Shown here: positions 56,320-64,000 of the stretch, piece by piece
Layout: each line of letters starts with the position of its first letter
Numbering within the stretch: the stretch's first letter is position 1
Assembly: GCA_903813345.2 (NCBI GenBank)
Contig: CAIIXF020000011.1
Span: forward strand, 25,600,166 to 25,664,165
DNA length: 64,000 nt
Direction of reading: 5' to 3'
Source of the DNA: Owenia fusiformis
Lineage: Eukaryota; Annelida; Polychaeta; Sabellida; Oweniidae
Position numbers and translations under genes: made by a program
Notes under the pieces: model-generated
Told to the model about the DNA's origin: nothing
Database searches by the model: none
What the model saw: the letters and a program-made list of their open reading frames with translations, nothing else

Positions 56320-56670
56320 AGTTGCTTCCTACTTTGTAAGTCAAGTTGAATGTAGTTAATAACAGTCACTTTTCTGTTTCAGAACAATCTTTCTGAAGTT
56401 AAGTTGTGCCTTGAGGGCCAGCAACTCATGCAACTTGTCTTTATTTGAGAGATGTGGTAATATAGCTTTCATAATGTATCTTTGGACTTCTGCAAAAGAC
56501 CAAAATCACATATTTGTTGGGTAGTGGTCGGACTCGCCTGAATATCTCCACTCAAGTGGGCCATGAAAAACCACGATTATATCGCGATTTGACTTAGTTG
56601 AGTTACTTCCGGTTTCAGTTTCCAAAGTAGCGGCAGAATTCATCAATTTGATCAAGTCTTTCAAGTGCCT

Positions 56671-57036
56671 CTATACTTTTATTGTTATTAACTTCATCAA
56701 TCCAGAAAGTTCCAGGATGCACTGCGGTAGACAAACATCTGGATGTGCGGATTTCAAGTGTAGAGATAGATTTGTGGTATTATTGAAGTTTTTGCATGTC
56801 TTCTCACACAGTTTACATATGATAGTTGACAAATCAATCATGCCTGATTCATCTTTGTGTACACCGAAGTGCACCCAGACATCAGATGTAGTTTTCTTTG
56901 GGTAGTCTATTAATATTTTAGGCATTTTAAAATTCCCGGCTGTTGGATATTCCCAGAATGCATCAAACCGGAAATGAAACTTTTGCATAAAAATAACGAA
57001 TGCAGAATAAAATCCAAGTATGTTTGTCTTCCGCAC
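56671..57036 (-). CDS. BED-type zinc finger fragment, hAT-associated
   Basis: The minus strand reads KTTSDVWVHFGVHKDESG, ICKLCEKTCKN, NTTNLSLHLKSAHPD. The S.VW..F, CxxC, N....L..HL...H arrangement is a BED finger, used for DNA binding by hAT transposases and ZBED proteins. The catalytic domain does not follow; the frame ends at 56671. It starts near 57036 with an alternative start or upstream exon. Confidence 0.65.
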   Translation of the reverse strand: MRKTNILGFYSAFVIFMQKFHFRFDAFWEYPTAGNFKMPKILIDYPKKTTSDVWVHFGVHKDESGMIDLSTIICKLCEKTCKNFNNTTNLSLHLKSAHPDVCLPQCILELSGLMKLITIKV

Positions 57037-57479
57037 ATGGCATTAAATAGAAAATAAGTTGTATTCTATACATATTAAACAGAACATTACAACTATAATC
57101 ATGGAAATTGCAAATAGGAGAGACGGATCGCGAGTCAAGGTAAGGTAAAAACGAGTGAAAAATATTTTTTTAGTAAAAATTTCAAATCGTGAGTTCAAGT
57201 TTTCAACTCGATCAATTGATTTTTAGGACAAATGCGAGTAAAACTCGAGTACACGAGTAAGTCTTCCGACCACTATTGTTGGGTCAATTTCTCCTCCTTT
57301 TCTATTTGCTTTTTTGGGCCTCAATTCTTCTTGATTTAATAATATCTAGATGATTTAAAAACTGTTTCCTTATGGTTCTTCCTTGTTTTGTTGACTTTAT
57401 TTTTCCTTTACTAATTTTTCCTTTTCATTTTTCCAAATTCCTGAGCCACTCCCCAGTCTTATTTTGATGAAACATTATG

Positions 57480-58225
57480 CACGATTCATTGATCAGAGTT
57501 GAGGCATTTTTGGCCTCCATTTCATCAAGTTATCTAGCTGGCCAAACAAAAACTCAGGAATTGCTCTTCATTGAGATTATTCCAATTTTGGATCACTTTG
57601 GGTAATATTTCTACCCTGTGACTTTCTAATAACTTAGAGAATTTTTTCTCAATGGAGGCTCTATCAGCCATTGTATTTTTAACATTCGGAAGTATCTGAA
57701 AGCAAACATCATTCTCTTTACCAGAGTTAGATCCACATACATGGTTAAAGTCTTCTAATATTTCTTATAACTGTTAAGGCAGCTTGTCTCCCATTTCCCT
57801 CAACCCAAGAACATATGGCCACTGGTCATCATCAGTCAGTGAGAATACTTCAAAGCAGAGACCATGTTTCGGAGTTTCATCAGAATACAGAGTAGTGTTC
57901 TTTGACTTAACAGTTTCAAGTTGCTGCTAGCATATTGCAAGTTTGCTGTCTGCAATTCTATCTATGGTCTTTGGGATCTGTCCTTTTAAGGTTACATTAC
58001 ATAACTCTGCAACATCTTCCACTACTTGACTCACATAATGTGTTGGTACTTTTAAATCAGTCAGATTCATAACTGTCTCTTTAAAGTTTAGAGTGCAAGT
58101 ATTAGTTTCCTCTTCCATTAATGATACATTCTTGAATTCTTGATCTTCAATCATTGATTCCAAATATTTTACACTTTCCTCTAATTCTTCATTTTTTCTG
58201 TTTTTAATTGTATGTCTTGCTCAAG
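57480..58225 (-). pseudogene. transposase-like gene, 3' part
   Basis: Minus strand: KNEELEESVKYLESMIEDQE (coiled coil), VMNLTDLKVPTHYVSQVVED, NVTLKGQIPKTIDRIADS, one stop, then TTLYSDETPKHGLCFEVF, YVLGLREMGDK, two stops, ADRASIEKKFSKLLESHR and NWNNLNEEQFLSF. YSDET could be a catalytic Asp in an RNase H-fold nuclease. I recall similar proteins in cnidarian and oyster genomes without a formal name. The 5' part lies at 60345-60760, beyond two nested insertions. At least four stops are present. Confidence 0.55.
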
Positions 58226-58227
58226 TT

Positions 58228-58738
58228 TATAATTATCCCATCGAACGAAGTTCGGAGGGATATAGGGAACGCCTCCGTCCGTCCGTCCGTCCGTCCGTCC
58301 GTGCGTCCGTGCGATTTTGTTCATATTTGGTATGTCCTATGACACTTTTGGTAGAAGGCGGCCATTTTGAAAAATGGCTGCCATTTTTGCTATATCCTTT
58401 GTTTGTAAAAATGCTATCCATGGCTGTTCCATTTTAACGTATTTCACTATAACTCGAAAAGTAGTGGAGCCATTTTGTTTATATTTGGTATGTGAATACT
58501 ATAAGCACTGCACACTGTCTAATGGCACTTTTGGTAGAAGTTGGCCATTTTGAAAAATGGCCGCCATTTTAACGTATTTTACTATAACTTGAAAAGTAGT
58601 GGAGCGATTTTTTCATATTTGGTATGTGAATACTATAAGCATGGCACATGGTCTAATGACACTTTTGGTAGAAGGCGGCCATTTTTGCTATATCCTTTGT
58701 TTGTAAAAATGCCATCCATGGCTGTTCGATGGGATTCG
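58228..58738. mobile_element. HINE-like element with (TCCG)n and ~175-200-bp internal repeats
   Basis: Ends are inverted: ATCCCATCGAAC at 58229 and GTTCGATGGGAT at 58725-58736. Inside are a (TCCG)n tract (58273-58308) and about two and a half copies of a unit containing ATAACTCGAAAAGTAGTGGA, TTCATATTTGGTATG and GGCGGCCATTTTGAAAAATGG. It interrupts the transposase-like gene between its two coiled-coil parts. No coding capacity. Confidence 0.7.
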
Positions 58739-58803
58739 CTACGCTTTGGCGTTGCCGTTGTTCTGGTTTACTTTGTTAAGATGGGCTGCACTCTCTGTAT
58801 GTA

Positions 58804-60339
58804 CAGGGTGTCAAAAAACAACGGCACCCCCCTCTACAACAAAAAGTACTTAATGTTACATGATGTGTCATACCTCATTTTAAAGAAATTCGATTCTGGA
58901 GTTACCTGTGAAATTTCAGCTTTGTATCATAAAATTTGACAGATTTACAGCCGATTGTTACTAGTTGGTATGGCCACCACGTGCTGATTGAACAGCAGCT
59001 AATCTGGATGGATAAGATTTCAATAACGATTCAAATAAAGGTGTAGCACCGCGTAATCCTCTTAGTACTTTTCTCACGTTCTTTTCTCACGTTCTTCAAC
59101 AATGCATCCTTACTTTATCTGTTTTCAAGAGGATCTCTGTCCATCAATTCCTCTACTCTATCTTTCACAATTGAACCCATATGTTCAGCGCAGTTGAGAT
59201 CTGGGCTATTTCCCACATATTCATCATTTCCAAAGAAGTCAATTCCAGATTTACTTAAAACTTCCTGTGTAGCTAAGGCCTTCATACATGGCGCTTTATC
59301 ATGGAGAAATGTCACTTGTTTTGGGTCTAGTACATTGTCTGCATCCTTAAGAAAGGGAATCACATTTGATTTTAGAATGGTATCTCGAAAATACTCCCCA
59401 TTCCAGCTTTGTCCATTGTCTTTTACAACAAACATCAGACGTTTTGCATAAAAACAGAGAAATATTCCAATGCATTGGGGATTTGCGATTCGGTCTCTTA
59501 CTAGGAGATCTTCAACATCTGCTCGCTCAAATGTCCAAATGCGATCATTTTGTGTATTGGGTTTTCGTATTGAATAAATGAAAAATTCGTCAGAGGGTGC
59601 TATATGCATGAAATCATCCTCTGTCCACTCCCGAAGATAATCAACAAACCATAGACGGTCAACAATTTGAGTCTCTGTTTTGAGAGGCCCTTGGATTATA
59701 TGCCAGGGTTTTAGCCCAGCTCGCTGGCGGTATTTATGCACAAGTTGTCTCGAAACAGTTTTTCCTCTTTTTACTTTAAGCCAGTCCTCTGTGCAACTTT
59801 TCCGCTTTCTTCCACTACTGTTCAGAATAAGCTGCTATGACTTTGGTGTCAGAATGTTTAGTCTACCAGTTTTAATATCATTTTGACGTTCAGAAATCTC
59901 ATCATATGATTTCTTCCACCATTTCTTCACAAAGTCTGATGAACGTTTTAGTTTATTTGCTATACTCCTCTTGTTTATGAAATCTGCACCATTTTCTTTT
60001 GCTTCTCTAAAAGCAATACAACATATCCTATCCACATATCTTTTTCTGTCATCATCACCAACAAGAGCTGCCATGTTGCCTGCCTATTGAACAGTATGCA
60101 CTGTGATGACCACCTGGTCCACTTTTAAAGATTTGACGTTAACAAGTAACTAAGTAGCAAACAAAGTACTGAAGTAGCAAACTTTGAAACAATGTAACTT
60201 TTTTAATATAAAGTTTTATAAAATGAAATTTGATGAGTAACTCCAGAATTAAATTATCTTTCAAATGAGATACCACATGCCATGTAACCTCTAGGAGTTT
60301 TTGCTGTAGAGGGGGGTGCCATTGTTTTTTGACACCCTG
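58804..60339. mobile_element. Tc1/mariner element with TA duplication
   Basis: Starts CAGGGTGTCAAAAAACAACG and ends with TTGTTTTTTGACACCCTG; inverted similarity continues inward for roughly 130 bp (GGCACCCCCCTCTACA; CTCCAGAATT). TA flanks at 58802-58803 and 60340-60341. Excision in silico rejoins a minus-strand coding frame of the host transposase-like gene. The 1536-bp element holds one transposase gene nearly filling it, so it is or recently was autonomous. Confidence 0.92.
59115..60074 (-). pseudogene. Tc1/mariner transposase, DD37E-type spacing
   Basis: ATG at 60074 begins VGDDDRKRYVDRICCIAFRE and KRSIANKLKRSSDFVKKWW, an N-terminal HTH-like region. After a stop at 59835 the frame continues through VSRQLVHKYRQRAGL, WTEDDFMHIAPSDEFFIYS with the first Asp, FLHDKAPCMKALATQ with the second, and NSPDLNCAEHMGSIVKDRV with Glu. 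From the second Asp to the Glu I count 37 intervening residues, a DD37E-type triad. A stop at 59115 ends it. Only one internal stop was found, so the copy is young but inactive. Confidence 0.88.
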
Positions 60340-60344
60340 TAAAG

Positions 60345-60760
60345 CTGAAAGTCTGTTTAGTTTTTTAGTTTTTGCTTTTAGCTTGAGAAGTTCATTTTTG
60401 GTTCTTAAGAGTTCTTCATTTTTTGATTTACTTATCTTTGGTGTCTTGACTTGTTCCTTAACTTGACTTTTACTTAACTTGACCTCTGCTAAGGTTTTCT
60501 AACATTTGCTTAGTTGAAGTTTTAGCCTAATAACACTTCTCTTTAAGTTGTTTGATCAATTCAGTGTCAGAGGACCGCTTAGACTTCTTATTCGTTCACT
60601 TCTTTTTCTCATATATCTTACTACTTTTTACAGTTTTAAGACTTTTATTGTACTCAAGGAAATCAATCCATTTAAATGCTGTTCCAGCTTTTCTTTACCA
60701 GATAATTCACTTTTACTAAGTACTTCAATATTCTTCATTATACGGCGCCATTTCCCTTTG
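60345..60760 (-). pseudogene. transposase-like gene, 5' coiled-coil part
   Basis: Minus strand, with frame changes: AFKWIDFLEYNKSLKTVKS, KRSSDTELIKQLKEKC, then KSQVKEQVKTPKISKSKNEE and LLRTKNELLKLKAKTKKLN. This basic, coiled-coil segment runs into the Tc1/mariner insertion and continues on its other side at about 58800. It is probably the N-terminal portion of the protein at 57480-58225. Confidence 0.45.
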
Positions 60761-61142
60761 ATTACATTTCGATTGGTTAAAATGTTTCCTTAATTAAGTG
60801 GAATTATTGAAAAAATTACTTGAAATAAATCCAACTCTGGTTGCCTCAAAATTTCTCATATATCTCTCTTATTGATAAAGACTTTGTGTGTTCCATTTTA
60901 TTTCCATGTACTTAATAATTTACAAAAACAGAACACTGCTCATCACATACATGTCGTAGGTTCTCGATTGGAGGGGGAGGGGGATGTTAGACATTGTTTC
61001 TTTTCATGTTAGATCATGGTTTTGGGATATATAGGGTCTACTTTTCTTATGACAGATTTACACTTACAATTTGCTTTTCTTGTTGGGTTTCTTTTAAGTT
61101 TTTAGTCACCCTTCCCTTTGGCATTTGTGCTTATATATTCTG

Positions 61143-61498
61143 TTACAGTAATCCCATCGCAAATTCCCCACTCCTCAAACATAACTTAAAAAATTCCCAA
61201 GGAATTTCCGATTCATCACATTCATCAACTGCCTTACATATATCTGGAAATATGTCCGTAAACATGTGTGCATGGTGTACCCCTTGTTCAATAATGCCAT
61301 GAACTATTTTAATCAATTCAGATCTAAATTGTCCTGATGATTTATTGTACACAACTTGGAGTTGATCCTTCCACTCTTCTGCAGAATGCTGATTAAGTTG
61401 ATATTTGGATTGTAGACTAATCAGGACAAATTTGAAGGCAATTAACTCGGAAGTTTTCCGTCTACTTGTACTTTGAATACTTACCTGAGAATAGGTGT
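61143..61498 (-). CDS. helical exon of an unidentified gene
   Basis: A minus-strand acceptor (CTATTCTCAG) near 61499 opens SIQSTSRRKTSELIAFKFVL, then SAEEWKDQLQVVYNKSSGQF, ELIKIVHGIIEQGVHHAHMF, DICKAVDECDESEIPWEFF and a stop at 61143. It is open over about 115 codons with strongly helical composition, so it is a good exon candidate. No domain recognised; host or element origin is open. Confidence 0.45.
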
Positions 61499-61499
61499 T

Positions 61500-63200
61500 T
61501 CTACAAAGCAATATGTTGTGATGACAGGGCAGTAATAGGAATACATGTACACTTTTTACTTTATAATCACTTATGGCTCTATAAGTTGAACAACTATAAA
61601 TGGTAACAACCAGAATTGATAATATAGCAAAACTTGACATCAGATGGAACAACTCTCTGTAATGAGTTTAAAAAGGATTAATTTCCACAATTTAGATTTA
61701 CACTGAATTATTTTATGATATTCAGACAAATTAAGTAACATGAGTAAAGGCATTTGGTTTCTTCTAGAGTCCTGGACGCAAGCATTACTGTTGGTAGATC
61801 ATCCTCATTTAACACTCTGTAGTATTTTCCATTAATGATGTAGTTAGAAGTGGGTTTCTTCTGATCTTGCCATTACTAGATTCTATTATAAAAAATATGA
61901 TATTTACAAATTGTGAGGGACGTTTTGTCCAAAATAAATAAACAAGAGAAATTTATAAAATATTTTATATTATATCATGTATTATATCAGTCAACTTCCT
62001 TATTGATCATGTATTGATCATGTATATGTTGCACAACTACCTTAATGTTCAACTGCTATGTTGCACAACTACCTTAACACAACTGCTGTTGTTGTACAAC
62101 TACATGTACCTTAAAAGATAAATTACAAAAGAGTGACAACTACCTTAACATATAAATTAGCCTACAAAAGAGTGACCAGTCTGCCAGTGCAGTACTGTTG
62201 GTGGAATGCCTGACAATAAAGCTACTTGGACTGTGAGTGTGGGCATATGGTAAAGTAAGTCAGCTAGGAACTAACCACATCCAGAAGATTCAAAAGCAGG
62301 CCCAACACTAAAGTACATGATCATGTGACCTAGATCATGTGATACAGTAGTTACTAAACCTTTTTAAAGGTGGCATATCAGCACAGTCTCAGTATGTGCT
62401 GTGTTGAGAAGTAGTATACATTGGGTAGGAATAATCAGTTGTACCAACAATATTTAATATTTGAAAGTATTTATAAAAGTGCATGTCACAAAATAATGAA
62501 TAAAAATATTCAAAAATCTAAACATATTAAATGTAATACAAAAAAAGATCTGTATACATAGTTCAGTAATTCTTTATACAGTTTTGAACCCAAAATGAAA
62601 TGATGAGATAGACCTACAAGCAAGTGGCTTATGAATTATGAGGCTGTAAACAGAATATACACTCCCTGCAGCTCTTACAATAGCTATGGTTTCATTTTTT
62701 CAAAACAATAGTATTAAACTGATCCTTGCATTTTGATTTATAATGAGAAATCCCTTTTAAATGGCGTAAATAGTTAAAATGTGAGGGAATTAATTCTCCA
62801 ATGAAATGTAGCATTAAAACCAGAGGGGTGACTGGACTTATTGAATCTTGCTCAGCATATTCATAAAGGTATGTAGAACATGTACATGTTGAATCTTATT
62901 CATAATTTCTCACTGAATTTAGCACTATGGAGATTTGTACCTTATGGATGTATAAAATTCTGAGATTTCAGGAGTGATTTTTCAGTAGTCTATATTAGAC
63001 TAGTAGTGGTGTATTAGTGGTGTATAAGAGTTCAGGAAGTGATGTATTAGTAGTGTATTACATGCTCTCTGATTGGTCAATAATGTTTATCTCATTTGCA
63101 GTGGTAATTTTTTCAACTAATAAACCACCTGTTAAGTCAATGGCGAAAAGTGATCTGTTAACGAAAATGACCACTAACAAGTCACAAATAGATCATGTTC
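61500..63200. other. no recognisable gene; short direct repeats
   Basis: GTTGCACAACTACCTTAA-type words recur at 62027-62160, and GTATTAGTAGTGTATTA-like words at 63005-63065 and 63209-63235. No coding frame is supported. Confidence 0.5.
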
Positions 63201-63210
63201 TAGTTGAGTA

Positions 63211-63690
63211 TTAGTAGTCTATTAGTGGTTTATTAGAGTGGTATGGCAAGCTGTTTTTTTCACTTGGGATAACATCAAATCCCGGGAGGTAAATATGGCT
63301 GCCATCTTGCATAAAATTGGACAAATATACCAGCCACTTCAAAAGTTGAATTTCTACATCTGCGCATAAATATATGAGTATACGTTTGACTTTACCTTGT
63401 GAAGGAGCTTTACCTGTTTGATCCTTTTCATGTGCTGGTTGTGCACTGATATAAGAAATCTTCAACTGGCACCATGGTACACTTCCTGCTTGGGAGTTGA
63501 CCTGAGTGCCTCAGAGTATTTCTGACAATCTTCCCTTTTTTGTTTGCTGTGTTGTGACCTCTGATATTGACAGCCCTGACTCACCAAGTTGATCTTCCAA
63601 GTGATCTCTCCTCCCCAGGAGGCCAAACTACCACTGGCCAAACCTAACAGCATCAGTGTAAACAATACAATCTTTTTTTGTGTTTTGAAA
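63211..63690 (-). pseudogene. possible terminal coding fragment, unidentified
   Basis: One minus-strand frame with a stop near 63620 and another near 63490 reads IVYTDAVRFGQW, DHLEDQLGESGLSISEV, then VPWCQLKISYISAQPAHEKD, KRILIYLCADVEIQLLKWL and DGSHIYLPGFDVIPSEKN. It may be a decayed element-encoded protein; VYTDAV resembles an RNase H start in gypsy or DIRS-like elements, but too little remains. The last 300 bases of the window show nothing firm. Confidence 0.25.
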
Positions 63691-64000
63691 TGATATCTTC
63701 AAAATTTTCACTTAATCGTGCTTTGCGGCCTATGTCCTTACTGGCCCTTTTGCCAGACCTCTTCAGAGCAAACTATTGCTCATTTCAGAGATGCCATGGT
63801 TTGCTCCTCTCACTGCACAATTTTCTCACATGATATTGAGATTGACTACTTTGAGTGGCAGTTTCACCTTCAATTTCCCCCATTTGTTTTTCCAGGGAGA
63901 ATGGTATACTTTTTTTGTATTGATGAATTTATCCCTTGCCATTTTGTGTTTGGATTTCATATAATTTTTGTAAGATTTGGATTACAATTTTTACATTTGC

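Noticed and set aside
63462-63665. Secreted protein with an N-terminal signal peptide
   Set aside because: The hydrophobic start is not anchored by a convincing ATG, and another frame of the same strand shows more protein-like content.

Overview
This window looks like animal nuclear DNA, not bacterial. It is AT-rich and has intron-like GT/AG boundaries, multi-exon coding fragments, an AATAAA polyadenylation signal, tRNA-derived repeats, satellites and many kinds of transposable element. A PAT/Ngaro-type tyrosine-recombinase retroelement, a Helentron-type helicase-endonuclease, a Penelope-like reverse transcriptase, Polinton integrase, Ty3/gypsy, hAT, Harbinger and several Tc1/mariner elements occur together, along with tandem-repeat-bearing HINE/pearl-like elements. 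That mix fits a marine invertebrate, most likely a mollusc such as a bivalve; the assignment is inference.

Layout. 1-20 kb: mariner remnants, a 70-bp minisatellite, gypsy and hAT fragments, a ~125-bp satellite, a MITE, and a decaying minus-strand multi-exon gene with an HMG-box-like exon (10.5-12.6 kb) plus further exons to 15.4 kb. A triplicated ~303-bp exon-bearing unit follows (15.7-16.6 kb). At 17.1-19.95 kb a repeat also present at 0.8-2.0 kb is interrupted by a Tc1/mariner element with 307-bp inverted repeats, and the uninterrupted copy shows the empty TA site. 21.2-25.5 kb: an almost complete tyrosine-recombinase retrotransposon with ORF1 (SAM-like domain plus CCCH finger), RT-RNase H, tyrosine recombinase and A1-ORFs-B1-A2-B2 split direct repeats; only one frameshift and one stop were found.

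25.8-37.9 kb: a minus-strand Helentron-type fragment (helicase end joined to an endonuclease) is split by an 11.2-kb insertion (26197-37424). The insertion consists of HINE-like copies that start with CTAG and end in hairpin-CTAA. Between two copies sits an array of exactly eight nearly identical 714-bp units (29724-35450). This is the most unusual object in the window.

39.6-64 kb: a Penelope-like RT, an internally deleted gypsy element, a tandem tRNA-derived repeat, a broken Polinton integrase, the last two exons of a probable membrane-protein gene (48.7-52.0 kb, minus), a Harbinger transposase exon, a BED-finger fragment, and a minus-strand transposase-like gene split by a (TCCG)n HINE-like element and a 1.5-kb Tc1/mariner element with a TA duplication. 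The only features that look like host genes are the membrane-protein exons, and less surely the 10.5-15.4 kb and 61.1-61.5 kb exons. Nearly everything else is mobile DNA at different stages of decay, often nested, so relative insertion order can be read directly.
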